A stretch of DNA of 63,675 nt from JAYEIA01 sp964472505 (GTDB lineage: Bacteria > Bacteroidota > Bacteroidia > Bacteroidales > JAADGE01). The translations under genes were made by a program, and so were the position numbers. Below the pieces are notes generated by a model, which ran no database searches, had not been told where the DNA came from, and was given only the letters and a program-made list of their open reading frames with translations. This document shows positions 18,145 to 27,132 of the stretch, one piece after another; within the stretch, counting starts at the first letter, position 1; each line of letters opens with the position of its first letter. The stretch spans positions 1 through 63,675 of the forward strand of contig CAYYQW010000015.1 in assembly GCA_964472505.1 (NCBI GenBank), in the 5' to 3' direction.

Positions 18145-19053
18145 TTATGAACGGTACAACTCTAAATCATTCTTTATATCAAAATAAGTTTTTTCCAAAC
18201 TATATTGAGGTTCCCAACCGAGCTGTTGTTGGGCTTTTTTTATGTCCATATAATAGATGCTTTCATCCGCAGATTTTTGAGATTCAATAATTATTTCAGA
18301 TTTATCACCAAAAGTTTGATTAACAGCCTTGGCTAAATCAAGAAATGTATATGTCTTCAGCATTCCGATATTAAAAACCCCACCTATATCGTTTTTTTTA
18401 ACAGCGGTACTAATTGCCCTTGCAGCATCTTTGGCGTATATATAATGACGCCTCCCTTTTAACTTTCCAAACACTTTGAGATATTTACCTTCCCTTGCAT
18501 TGTCAAGGTAGGTTTGTAATACGAAGCCTTGCTTTTCACCGAGGCCGATCACTTGCGCCAAACGCAGAGTTTTTATTTTCATGCCTTTTTTATTAAAAAA
18601 TGATGCGGTTTTTTCTGCCCAAAGCTTGGAAAGCGCATAATAGGTATCCGGGTTTACATTCGCTTCTTCAGACCACGGTATTGCATTGTCGGAAGAATAA
18701 ACCATTCGAGTGGATGTATCAACAACATTCGTAATTGCTTTTTCAAAACAAGCTTCATAAATATTTGCCGCAATGCTTAAGTTACGATAATATTGAGAAA
18801 TATTTTCGGATTTACCTTCCGGCCTATGAGCAGCCAGATTTACAAAAGCATCCGGATTTATTTCGCCAATAATTTTACTTAGCATTTCTTTGGAATAGTC
18901 GCAAAAAATATAAGGAAGCTCATCTCCCTTTAAACTTTCCGAAAATTTCGTATTGGGATTTCTTCCAAGAATATATATATCATTATCGCCTTTTAAGTGC
19001 TCTGTTACATATTTTCCTACAAACCCGCTTCCTCCGGCTATTAAAATTTTCAT
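18145..19053 (-). CDS. NAD-dependent epimerase/dehydratase (extended SDR)
   Basis: The 302-residue protein starts at ATG 19053 with the Rossmann motif ILIAGGSGFVGKYV and has the catalytic pair Y-x-x-x-K in YYALSKLWAEK, preceded by a DTSTRMVY strand. It is a sugar-nucleotide epimerase, dehydratase or reductase of the extended SDR group; the exact reaction cannot be told. The stop of the ATP-grasp gene lies 13 bp upstream, so both are in one transcription unit with the GT2 gene before it. The longer non-ATG reading (to 19101) would overlap the ATP-grasp gene and is rejected. Confidence 0.78.
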   Translation of the reverse strand: MKILIAGGSGFVGKYVTEHLKGDNDIYILGRNPNTKFSESLKGDELPYIFCDYSKEMLSKIIGEINPDAFVNLAAHRPEGKSENISQYYRNLSIAANIYEACFEKAITNVVDTSTRMVYSSDNAIPWSEEANVNPDTYYALSKLWAEKTASFFNKKGMKIKTLRLAQVIGLGEKQGFVLQTYLDNAREGKYLKVFGKLKGRRHYIYAKDAARAISTAVKKNDIGGVFNIGMLKTYTFLDLAKAVNQTFGDKSEIIIESQKSADESIYYMDIKKAQQQLGWEPQYSLEKTYFDIKNDLELYRS

Positions 19054-19066
19054 CTTTGTGCTTTTA

Positions 19067-20200
19067 TTAACTCTTTTCTTGTATTCTGATTGTGTAACCA
19101 ACCTTTTCCATATAGTTATTCAGAGGCCTTACTGCCTCATTATCTGCATAGTACCATTCTAAATGAATTTCTTTACCGTCAAGTTTGAATTTATTTTTAT
19201 TCATAACTGTATCGGGCGGCAAAGTAAAGAAAAATAATTCTGCATGTTCAATATTTTTCCAATTAATATTGTTGAATTCCGGATTTGGGTAACTGTTTCC
19301 CGAGAGATGCAATAAAATTATTTCAAACAAGTTCGGCCCGCCCAACTTATTTATTAAATTCCAGATATGACAGCCGTCTAATCTTGGAGTTACTTCAATG
19401 ACTTTCGGATTGTTATGTTTATCCGCTTTAATCTGATAGTAAACCGGACCGTTAACAATTTTCAGATGTTTCGTTGTATCTTTTACCAAATCCCGCAATT
19501 TATCTTCCGGAATATCTGCGGCCGAGGGAAATACGTGACTTTTGATTATACCGCCCGGGTAGTCTGCAAAGCTGACTCTGTCAGTAACAAATATAAACTG
19601 AGGTTCTCCGTCAATAATATAAGAGTTTAGCGAAATCTCCGGGCCTTCTACATATTGTTCAATAATGGCTTTATTTGAAGGGGAAGAGTTTTTAGCGGTT
19701 TCAAAAGCGCCCGGTATATCTTCAAGAGAATTAATATGTGTTATGCCGCGTTGCCCTTGACTGTCTGCGGGTTTCAGTATAGCGGGAAAATAATTCCAAC
19801 CGTCTGCCTCCGAAGCTTCCGCCAATGGCCGATAGTTTACGGTATATTTACCACCTTTTAACCGGCCCAATTCATATCGTAATAAATTTTTATGATTGCA
19901 AGTTTTGGCCGTTTCTTCCGATATAAAGCTTTTGAGCCCCAGGTTTTTAGATGCAGCGACAACAGAAGGCATAGCCAAATCGGATCCGACACTGTAAATA
20001 ATATCTATATCTTTTGTTTTGGCATAGCTTTCTATGGCTTTTGCATCTTTAATATCAATCAGTTCAAAATAATCGGCTTCTTGTATGCCGCGCCCTTCTT
20101 TTTTATAGCTGCAGGCATATACCATATATCCGAAATCTTTACAGTATTTGATAAAATCCGTTTGTGCATTGCCGGTACCTAAAATTAAAATTCTCTTCAT
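19067..20200 (-). CDS. ATP-grasp ligase, carbamoyl-phosphate-synthase-like
   Basis: The 377-residue protein begins with a Rossmann-like pre-ATP-grasp domain (ILILGTGNAQTDFIKYC) followed by the ATP-grasp fold. FPAILKPADSQGQRGI provides the phosphate-binding lysine and glycine loop, IIEQYVEGPEISL the hinge, and VIEVTPRLDGCHIWNL the metal-binding acid and Asn/Arg region. Such enzymes ligate a carboxylate to an amine or another nucleophile through an acylphosphate. In a glycan locus next to an SDR and a GT2 gene it may attach an amino acid or other carboxylate to an amino sugar, but this is inference. Confidence 0.75.
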   Translation of the reverse strand: MKRILILGTGNAQTDFIKYCKDFGYMVYACSYKKEGRGIQEADYFELIDIKDAKAIESYAKTKDIDIIYSVGSDLAMPSVVAASKNLGLKSFISEETAKTCNHKNLLRYELGRLKGGKYTVNYRPLAEASEADGWNYFPAILKPADSQGQRGITHINSLEDIPGAFETAKNSSPSNKAIIEQYVEGPEISLNSYIIDGEPQFIFVTDRVSFADYPGGIIKSHVFPSAADIPEDKLRDLVKDTTKHLKIVNGPVYYQIKADKHNNPKVIEVTPRLDGCHIWNLINKLGGPNLFEIILLHLSGNSYPNPEFNNINWKNIEHAELFFFTLPPDTVMNKNKFKLDGKEIHLEWYYADNEAVRPLNNYMEKVGYTIRIQEKS

Positions 20201-20210
20201 TTTTCCGATG

Positions 20211-21161
20211 TCAGTCTTTAATTAAGTCTTCAAGAACAGGTTTTTGTAAATCTCTTAATATTCGTATCAAATATTCCCCTATGATACCAACCGAGAGTAA
20301 ATTCAAGCCTCCGAGTAAGCCGGTCAGGGCGATAATACTGGTATAACCCGGATAATCAATACCCATAAGAAAATACCTGAAAATTATAATCGCTACGAAA
20401 ATAAAAGCAAACAGAAATGAAAAAAAACCAATAAATCCGACTACTTTTAACGGCAAGGATGAGAAATTTATCAAATTATTCAGCGTTAAACTTATAAGCT
20501 TTGTAAATGTGTAATTACTGTGGCCGTATTTTCTTTTATGATGTTTCACTTCAATATTCTTAATATTATGCGTATGCTTTATGATCAAACTGGAAACGGA
20601 AGGCATGGCATTAAAATTATTGACAATACAATCAGAAAGCTCCTTTTTCATTATCCTAAAGCTGGATTTAAAAAGGCCTTTAGGTTTTTCCAAAAAATAG
20701 TTGTCGATTTTGGAGAGTATGTAGCTTCCGGCTGACCGCCAAAAGCTGCTTTTCCTTTTTATGTATGGCGGGACGGCAAAAATAGCATCCGTATTATTAT
20801 CTTCCTCCATGGCATTTACCAGATTGGGAAGCTCTTCAACCGGATGCTGCAAGTCATCGTCCATAGTAATAACGTACTTTCCTTGCGCATGAGCCATTCC
20901 GGCAATTAGCGCTATATGTTGTCCTTGGTTTTTTCTAAAGGATATTACTTTAACAAAAGAATAGTTTTCTTCTATTTGCTTTAAGGTTTTAACCGTTTCA
21001 AGATAGCCTGGAGAATCGTTAACAAAGATTATTTCAAATTTTTGATCTGTATTTAAATTTATCGTTTCAACATTTTTGCTTATCTCAATAAGACTATCAG
21101 CAGATTTATACACAGGTATTACTATAGTGCATGTATATAAATTGTTATTATTCTGTTTCAT
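20211..21161 (-). CDS. GT2 glycosyltransferase with C-terminal membrane helices (DPM1/GtrB/ArnC-like)
   Basis: The 316-residue protein has an N-terminal GT-A domain with TCTIVIPVYKSADSL and the DDDLQHPVEELP motif of dolichyl-/undecaprenyl-phosphate sugar synthases. The C-terminus carries two hydrophobic hairpin helices (about 235-265 and 275-300). Members charge undecaprenyl phosphate with a sugar that GT-C enzymes use on the periplasmic side. That fits the two GT-C-like proteins encoded just downstream. The gap to the ATP-grasp gene is 10 bp, and the next gene upstream ends 10 bp away. Confidence 0.82.
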   Translation of the reverse strand: MKQNNNNLYTCTIVIPVYKSADSLIEISKNVETINLNTDQKFEIIFVNDSPGYLETVKTLKQIEENYSFVKVISFRKNQGQHIALIAGMAHAQGKYVITMDDDLQHPVEELPNLVNAMEEDNNTDAIFAVPPYIKRKSSFWRSAGSYILSKIDNYFLEKPKGLFKSSFRIMKKELSDCIVNNFNAMPSVSSLIIKHTHNIKNIEVKHHKRKYGHSNYTFTKLISLTLNNLINFSSLPLKVVGFIGFFSFLFAFIFVAIIIFRYFLMGIDYPGYTSIIALTGLLGGLNLLSVGIIGEYLIRILRDLQKPVLEDLIKD

Positions 21162-21171
21162 AATGTTTTAC

Positions 21172-22677
21172 TTAAATACTGTCAATAGTGTTTAAGAAGT
21201 TAAGCACTAATTCCTTATTTGATTTCGGAAATTGCTTTTCTAAATGCTTCTTTTGTGCAGATTTTGAATAAAGCTTGCTAATCTGCTCCATAAATTCGAA
21301 CCTATCGAAAACAGCAAATGCTTGACCTTCTTCAATGATTTTTTTAAATTTAACGACGCCATATTCTCCCAAAATAATTGATTGCAGATTGAACGCTTTA
21401 GCTTCTGCGACTGTACTCGAGTCAACTGTGACATGCAAATGGGCAATTTTCAATAAATAGGGCAAAATACTCTTATTTGCCAGTGAAAAATTATTTTGAG
21501 AAACCCTATTGAATACTTTTCTGTATCTGGATAGATTAGATTTTTCCGTGTGAGGATGAAAACGCAACAGCCAATCAAAACTGTTTGATGTTTTGTTAAT
21601 AACTTCAGGGAACCAATCGGGAATGTTAAAATAAGGGGACAGAGTAACCAGTATTATCGTTTTACTGTTTCGGTTTCTGCTGTTATTTTGCATTTCTGAA
21701 GATTTATAAAATATATTATTATTAATTTCCGGGTACATCCAGAAATTTAGCCACAGATTGCCACCTCTATAAGCAATTGGCCTTTTTTTATTACAAGCGC
21801 TCCATTTCTCGACTCTGTTTTTATCTCGGTCTCCCCAGCACCATATTGCATCAGGCAGCAAATCATATACTTCAGAAATTTCATAATAGCCGTTTTCAGT
21901 GACTTTGTTATCTCCAACATATGCATGTTGTATTTCTGTGGTTTTAATGCCTAAATCTTTGCATGCTAAATTAAATGCAAAAGAAACAATCCCGTAATAA
22001 GGGAAAAAAAAAGCGACTTTAGCTTTTGAAGTTTTCATTTTTTTGTAAAACATCTGTCTTAAGCTTGTAATTAAGCGGGTATTCCTTTTTATCGTTTTTA
22101 TAAACTGCTCAATGTTTACATTTAATGTTTCGAGTATATCTTTGAATTCAGGGGTATAGAGTAATTCTAACTCGTAAGTTCTTCTTGAACGGAAAAGGCT
22201 AAGAAAGAAACCTCTGTAGATAGAAAATTGAATAAACTCTGAAGGGTTGTAACGTGGTGTCTTAAATTTATTGTCAAAAGACCACTCCATTACTCTAAGC
22301 TTGTAACCGGCATTTTCCAATGCAATATAAAACGGATCTGTAATTCTGTCAAAAAAGTATTTGTCTAATTTTTCTCTTCTGGTTGGCTGGGTTAAGAATA
22401 CATAATCAGCATCTTTGGTAGTCATTCTGCTTTTTTTGCGATCATTATACATTTGTCTGAGCATTCCAATCCAACCCATAAACTCTTTAAGAATAGCTCG
22501 CATGATGCTTACTCTTCCTGTTGTAATATCGTCCGGCTTGTTTGTATAAAACTTTAACTCTGACAAAATTAAAGGCCAAACTTTAACTTCGTCAATCTTA
22601 ATTTCTGCAACGTCATATTTTTTCTGAAAGCTCAATATTTCTTGAACTATCTGTATTTTTTGCGATTTTTTAGTCAT
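21172..22677 (-). CDS. Putative capsule-type glycosyltransferase, GT-B-like
   Basis: The 501-residue soluble protein lacks a signal peptide. The C-terminal half has GT-B features seen in capsule/CDP-glycerol-type transferases: TLSPYFNIPDWFPEV, WLLRFHPHTEKSN (the RxHP block) and HVTVDSSTVAEAKAFNLQSI (the S-S-T/E-A donor site). The N-terminal half is poorly conserved to my eye. A role in polysaccharide backbone assembly is inferred from these blocks and from its location between flippase and GT2 genes. It overlaps the flippase gene by 8 nt. It is not a convincing PseG, which is shorter and has a different layout. Confidence 0.6.
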   Translation of the reverse strand: MTKKSQKIQIVQEILSFQKKYDVAEIKIDEVKVWPLILSELKFYTNKPDDITTGRVSIMRAILKEFMGWIGMLRQMYNDRKKSRMTTKDADYVFLTQPTRREKLDKYFFDRITDPFYIALENAGYKLRVMEWSFDNKFKTPRYNPSEFIQFSIYRGFFLSLFRSRRTYELELLYTPEFKDILETLNVNIEQFIKTIKRNTRLITSLRQMFYKKMKTSKAKVAFFFPYYGIVSFAFNLACKDLGIKTTEIQHAYVGDNKVTENGYYEISEVYDLLPDAIWCWGDRDKNRVEKWSACNKKRPIAYRGGNLWLNFWMYPEINNNIFYKSSEMQNNSRNRNSKTIILVTLSPYFNIPDWFPEVINKTSNSFDWLLRFHPHTEKSNLSRYRKVFNRVSQNNFSLANKSILPYLLKIAHLHVTVDSSTVAEAKAFNLQSIILGEYGVVKFKKIIEEGQAFAVFDRFEFMEQISKLYSKSAQKKHLEKQFPKSNKELVLNFLNTIDSI

Positions 22678-23968
22678 TTTTAAAAAAAATTAAAGCTCTA
22701 AGCCACGGCAAATTTAAAGCTTTTCGCCTGATTACCAAAATAAGCACTACCAATAAAAGCATTACTAAATAGGTTGCAAAAAATGCATAAGCAACACCCA
22801 TGGAGCCAAAAAACTCACAAAATAAAAAGTTTAAAAGAATCATCAAAATCAGATTTAAAATTGAGATTAAGCCAACATCTTTTTCTAAATTTGCTTTAAT
22901 AAAGGCAGGTTTGACAAATGAAACTATGGCATTAAATAAAAAACCCACAGACAGCCACGGTATGAATTTAACTGCTGAGTAATATGCTTCAGATGTCATA
23001 ATTCTGATGATTGTTCCACCAAAAACATTAATAAAAATAACACCCATTGCCACTACAGCAATGTGAACATACAGCATTCTAATTACATAATACTTATTAA
23101 AGTCTTTTTTAGAAAGCTGCTTAAAAAAGAATGGCGCCCATGATAAATTTAATGTAGAAACTAATATCATTATTGAGAAAGCCACTTGAAAGCCAACTGA
23201 GTAGATTCCTAATATTTCTTTAGCAAAAAACAACTGTATAAAAATTATACCCACTTTTGAGACCAAAGTATTCTGCAAAGAGTTAGGTGCTAAAGTTATA
23301 ACAAATTTAAATAGTCTTTTATAATTACGGATATCCGGGCTAAGTTTTAATAATTCTTGCTTTTTCAAATAATAAAGCGCAAATCCCGCCGAAATTGCAA
23401 AAGATAATGATATACCCAGAACTCTGCCTTCCCACCCTATCAGCAATATTGCAACAAGCACTATTGATATTAAACTATTTAAGAACGTATTCCCTATCTG
23501 GTGATAACTAAAAGTAAGCACTTGAGTCTTATTGCGCATCACTCCTAAGGCCATTCTAAAAAAAATTTGACAGAATGAAGTCAAAGGAATCATTAACAAC
23601 CAGAATAAATTCAGGCCTAACAAATTAGGGTTCAGGCTAAAAGTGAGCAGTATTAATAACAAAAAAAACAATGAGAATCCCCCTATAATAGTCGTGGCGT
23701 TTCCGATATTTTTCGCAACAAAACTACCGGAGTTATCAAAGAATATATTTGCAATATAGGCATGAATTGCCGGTCCTGAAAAGGCACTGACAATAGCAAT
23801 ATATGTGGTGAAAAGAGTTATATTTGCATAACTTTCAGGTTGTATGTAGTGGGTTAATATTGGAAGCAAAATAAAGGGAAGCGCATTATTAATAATCGAA
23901 GTAATAAAATACCCCCCTGAAATTTTCCCAAAACTTAAAAAGCCTTGTATATATTTACCTCTTTTCAT
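22670..23968 (-). CDS. Wzx-type oligosaccharide flippase (first of two)
   Basis: The 432-residue MATE/MOP-fold membrane protein has about 12 helices. The N-terminus (GGYFITSIINNALPFILLPI, then LTHYIQPESYA) is typical of polysaccharide flippases. It should move undecaprenyl-linked repeat units across the inner membrane. The gene is AT-rich, like the surrounding 16-36 kb region. A second flippase gene is at 46510-47832; having two suggests two glycan systems or a merged locus. The 3' end overlaps the next glycosyltransferase gene by 8 nt. Confidence 0.82.
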   Translation of the reverse strand: MKRGKYIQGFLSFGKISGGYFITSIINNALPFILLPILTHYIQPESYANITLFTTYIAIVSAFSGPAIHAYIANIFFDNSGSFVAKNIGNATTIIGGFSLFFLLLILLTFSLNPNLLGLNLFWLLMIPLTSFCQIFFRMALGVMRNKTQVLTFSYHQIGNTFLNSLISIVLVAILLIGWEGRVLGISLSFAISAGFALYYLKKQELLKLSPDIRNYKRLFKFVITLAPNSLQNTLVSKVGIIFIQLFFAKEILGIYSVGFQVAFSIMILVSTLNLSWAPFFFKQLSKKDFNKYYVIRMLYVHIAVVAMGVIFINVFGGTIIRIMTSEAYYSAVKFIPWLSVGFLFNAIVSFVKPAFIKANLEKDVGLISILNLILMILLNFLFCEFFGSMGVAYAFFATYLVMLLLVVLILVIRRKALNLPWLRALIFFKND

Positions 23969-23986
23969 AAGAAGACTGTGTTGTAG

Positions 23987-24964
23987 TTATTGAGCTAAAT
24001 TATACCAACTGTTTTGTTTAGCGTATTTATTTTTTGGCAAATCATTGGTGTCTAAACGCGGTAAACATAGAATATTATTATTTGACAAATCAGCGATATT
24101 GACTTCCGTTGAAAAACCTGTCTTAAAATTATATTCTTGCAGTAAGTTTAAAGTATCATTGTTATATGCGCCGTAGGGAAAACAAAATGTTCGGTATTTC
24201 TCATTTGCTGCTATTTTCTTTAAAAGAGTTAGGGATTTCACTATTTCTTGGCGTTGTTCTTCTTTTGTTAAACTATTCAGCCAATAATGTTCGTATCCGT
24301 GACTGCCTATGTGCATTCCGTTTCTTTGCATACATTTCAATTGGTCAATATTCATGTATAATTCTCTGCTAAATGCTTCTTCATCTATGCCTACAAATAT
24401 TGAGAATAATTTGTCGGTGATTATGTTTCTCAACTTTTCCGGCAGCTCTGTTTGAAGCAGTCTTTTTATAAAAATTGTATCCGCTGTATCAAACCTTGAT
24501 GTATGAGCCAGTTTTTTGTAATACCATTCATTTGATTTTAAATCAAACTCATTTCTGTATTTCTTCAGCATAATTAAAACCTCATCAATGATTCTACCTG
24601 CGTCTTGGCAAGAAGCAAGAATAAAATGGATTTTATTAACATCTAAAACCTTATGCTCGGTAATTGCTTTTACGGGCGGAAAGAAAACACCTTGTATATT
24701 ATTTTCATCTAAAAAGGGGAAAACATTGATATAATGATCAGAGTAAGCATCATCAAAGGTAAGCAATACTGCCTTTGGAGGAAGTTCAGCATCATTATAA
24801 CAGGTATCAATCAACTGTTCTGCCGTTATAAAATTATAATGCTTTTTTAGATAAAGAATTTGCTCCTTAAATAAGGAAATATCAAGTCCTCTTATTCCGG
24901 GATATCTACTATGCTTTAAATCACGCACATAATGGTACATTACAATGGTTACTTTGCGATGCAT
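23987..24964 (-). CDS. Polysaccharide deacetylase (NodB domain)
   Basis: The 325-residue protein has the NodB-homology motifs VMYHYVRD near the start, LLTFDDAYSDHY with catalytic and metal-binding D71/D72, and HIGSHGYEHYWL, which supplies the two zinc-binding histidines. Later CFPYGAYN and STEVN blocks are also typical. There is no signal peptide, so a cytoplasmic role on a sugar or lipid-linked intermediate is likely. It would remove an N- or O-acetyl group. It stands between a flippase gene (18 bp gap) and a GNAT-like gene (21 bp gap), all in one direction. Confidence 0.8.
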   Translation of the reverse strand: MHRKVTIVMYHYVRDLKHSRYPGIRGLDISLFKEQILYLKKHYNFITAEQLIDTCYNDAELPPKAVLLTFDDAYSDHYINVFPFLDENNIQGVFFPPVKAITEHKVLDVNKIHFILASCQDAGRIIDEVLIMLKKYRNEFDLKSNEWYYKKLAHTSRFDTADTIFIKRLLQTELPEKLRNIITDKLFSIFVGIDEEAFSRELYMNIDQLKCMQRNGMHIGSHGYEHYWLNSLTKEEQRQEIVKSLTLLKKIAANEKYRTFCFPYGAYNNDTLNLLQEYNFKTGFSTEVNIADLSNNNILCLPRLDTNDLPKNKYAKQNSWYNLAQ

Positions 24965-24985
24965 AAGGTTTTGTATTTTTTTAAG

Positions 24986-26110
24986 CTATAAAAGAACATT
25001 GGGTCTGTCTTGGTCTGTATCTGAACGCACAAAGTAGCTTTTCGAAAAGTCGAAAGCAACATCTTCTTCAATTCGTAAATATAAATTATAAACATACGGT
25101 TTTTTTTCTATGGGTTGCAATAGAGTGGCATGGCTTTTCTCCGGAGGACTAAAGTCTTGGTTCTGTTTGTAAAAGCCCAACTCATTCAATGTTTTTGAGA
25201 ATACTGGATTTGAATTAAAAAAATCAGCCATACAGCAGCCATTTTCTTTTCCCCAAGCAAGAACACCGGAGATTAGTTTATTTAATTCGGGAATTGTTTC
25301 ACCTGCCCAAAAACTACTGTCGGGAGGTATAATTTCAATAATTCTGAGCACTTTAAGATGATCTTCTTCTGTATCTTTGTTATTTATTACAGGCTCTATT
25401 CTAACTACAATAATACCGTCTCGTTCGTTACCGAAAAACCGGTATTTGAAAACCGGCGAATCAATATATCGCCATTGCCAATACTCTGCAGTTCTGCTGA
25501 CAGCAAAAAGCTTATTACAACTTGTTTTCCACACAGCCTCCGCAATAGAAGGATCGAGAGCTATAGGCTCTGCATGCTTTCCCTTATTTTGAAAGGATTC
25601 ATAATTTTCGTTATTATTTCCATTAGATATCAGAAGTTTAGTATGTTGCTCACTAAGCGGTATTACGTATCTGTGTAGTGCTTTCAGTTCGTGATACCCT
25701 TTTCGTTTGTAGATTGGCACAGAAGTCTTTGGATTAGCACCGATTGCAATAGAAGACTTACTGATCTTTTCAGTATTGTGGTGCATTTCCACACCTATAC
25801 CCAGACCTCGAAAACGCTTAGCTACCATCCACATTGCACTGGCATAGCAAACTACATATTTAGTCTGTTTTGCTTGGGGTATTTGAAGCATCAGAGGAAT
25901 TACGGCCCGAAAACCAATAATACGATTATGCTCATCTTTTGCAACTTGAAAAGCATCATAGCCTGAGGCTTCACCATATCCTCTGTATTGCCATAAAAAT
26001 AAATCTTCACTGCAGGCAATTGGATGATCTTTTCTCCAGTTATTTTTCATAAACTGCTGAATCAACACAATCTCATTTTCATTTAATACTTGTATTTTTG
26101 CCTTTCCCAT
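24986..26110 (-). CDS. GNAT-like N-acyltransferase
   Basis: The 374-residue protein carries an N-terminal GNAT domain. YVVCYASAMWMVAKRFRGLG then IGVEMHH fits motif A (R/Q-x-x-G-x-G), and IAIGANPKTSVPIYKRKGY fits the end of the fold. A second domain of about 180 residues follows, possibly a degenerate second GNAT half as in FemAB-like or Eis-type enzymes. It would acylate an amino sugar, given the aminotransferases in the locus. A CAAAATTA (minus TAATTTTG) sequence at 26181-26188 is a weak promoter candidate 70 nt upstream. Confidence 0.62.
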   Translation of the reverse strand: MGKAKIQVLNENEIVLIQQFMKNNWRKDHPIACSEDLFLWQYRGYGEASGYDAFQVAKDEHNRIIGFRAVIPLMLQIPQAKQTKYVVCYASAMWMVAKRFRGLGIGVEMHHNTEKISKSSIAIGANPKTSVPIYKRKGYHELKALHRYVIPLSEQHTKLLISNGNNNENYESFQNKGKHAEPIALDPSIAEAVWKTSCNKLFAVSRTAEYWQWRYIDSPVFKYRFFGNERDGIIVVRIEPVINNKDTEEDHLKVLRIIEIIPPDSSFWAGETIPELNKLISGVLAWGKENGCCMADFFNSNPVFSKTLNELGFYKQNQDFSPPEKSHATLLQPIEKKPYVYNLYLRIEEDVAFDFSKSYFVRSDTDQDRPNVLL

Positions 26111-26211
26111 GATTTTTGGATTAATTGGTATAAATAATTATAAAAATTATCTGCTTTAAAATAAATACTCGCATATCAGGCAAAATTATACTCAATTGTA
26201 AGTTACCCTTA

Positions 26212-27072
26212 TCATTCATCGAGTATAAATTCAGAAAGCTCAATTCCGTATTTGGTTAGAATACGTTCTATTCTATTAATGTCTTCATTGTTAAAGTATT
26301 CTCTCCACTCACCAATTTTTCCCGACCGAATAAATGAACCTTTTAACTTTTTAGCATGAATCGCTTTCCCCCTATTTTTCTCATGCTTTTTGACTTTAGT
26401 TGCAGAAGAAGCTTGAATCGAAAACGAAATCAGATTTTCATCAAGGGGTAGATCAAGAAATTTTATAACTCTAACTATAGTTTCATCTGTGTTCAATTTT
26501 AAATTTTCATAAGCGACCAAAATGGTATTGTCATTTTTTCGCCCGGTTTTTTTTATCCATTTGTAGCGTTTAGCAAATTTGGGAATAAAATCATCAATCA
26601 TTTCACGAGGATGCTCATAGATCTTTTCTTTGCCTTCTCTGTTTTTAAAAAAATAAAAATAATGAGAAATTAAGTTATCCAAGGGATTTCTGTATGTTAA
26701 GACCTGCTTTTCAGCTTTAAAGTAATTCAAGGGGATGTAATTAAGAAGCGAACGGTGTTCAAACATGAAATCAGCGTAATTAATATTTTGGGCACCCCGG
26801 GGTTGAATATATGATCTTTGTCCGTATAGAATATACGATCTTACATTAGGAAATAATTGATTACGCATCATATCATAATTCACTTCTGTGTAATTGGTAG
26901 TATTTGCTTCAATGTTGTATAGATAATTAGATAGTATTAATCGCAAATAGTTTGTACCTGATTTCATCATACTAATTAGTACAATTGACTTTCTATTGAC
27001 AGAAAAGAAAGAATGATTGAATAATATATTCCATACGAAATAGAGCAGCATCTTAATTTTAGTCATTTGCAT
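26212..27072 (-). CDS. Sulfotransferase family protein
   Basis: The 286-residue protein has the PAPS P-loop analogue IVLISMMKSGTNYLRLIL and the 3'-phosphate site QVLTYRNPLDNLISHYFYFF. A late ILVAYENLKLNTDETIVRVI block is the conserved Y-E-x-L element of carbohydrate and cytosolic sulfotransferases. It is very AT-rich. It lies immediately downstream of the legF gene, so a sulfate on or near the nonulosonate unit is possible. A second in-frame ATG at 27066 could be the real start. Sulfate acceptor not readable. Confidence 0.75.
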   Translation of the reverse strand: MQMTKIKMLLYFVWNILFNHSFFSVNRKSIVLISMMKSGTNYLRLILSNYLYNIEANTTNYTEVNYDMMRNQLFPNVRSYILYGQRSYIQPRGAQNINYADFMFEHRSLLNYIPLNYFKAEKQVLTYRNPLDNLISHYFYFFKNREGKEKIYEHPREMIDDFIPKFAKRYKWIKKTGRKNDNTILVAYENLKLNTDETIVRVIKFLDLPLDENLISFSIQASSATKVKKHEKNRGKAIHAKKLKGSFIRSGKIGEWREYFNNEDINRIERILTKYGIELSEFILDE

Positions 27073-27132
27073 TTATTTAAAAGTTTATATTTGTTACTTG
27101 AATTTAGGAGACTTTTCAAAGTCAATAAATTT

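Noticed and set aside
21172..22677. The GT-B-like protein as the missing PseG
   Set aside because: At 501 residues it is far longer than PseG, is distant from the pse genes, and shows capsule-glycosyltransferase motifs (RxHP, S-S-T) instead.
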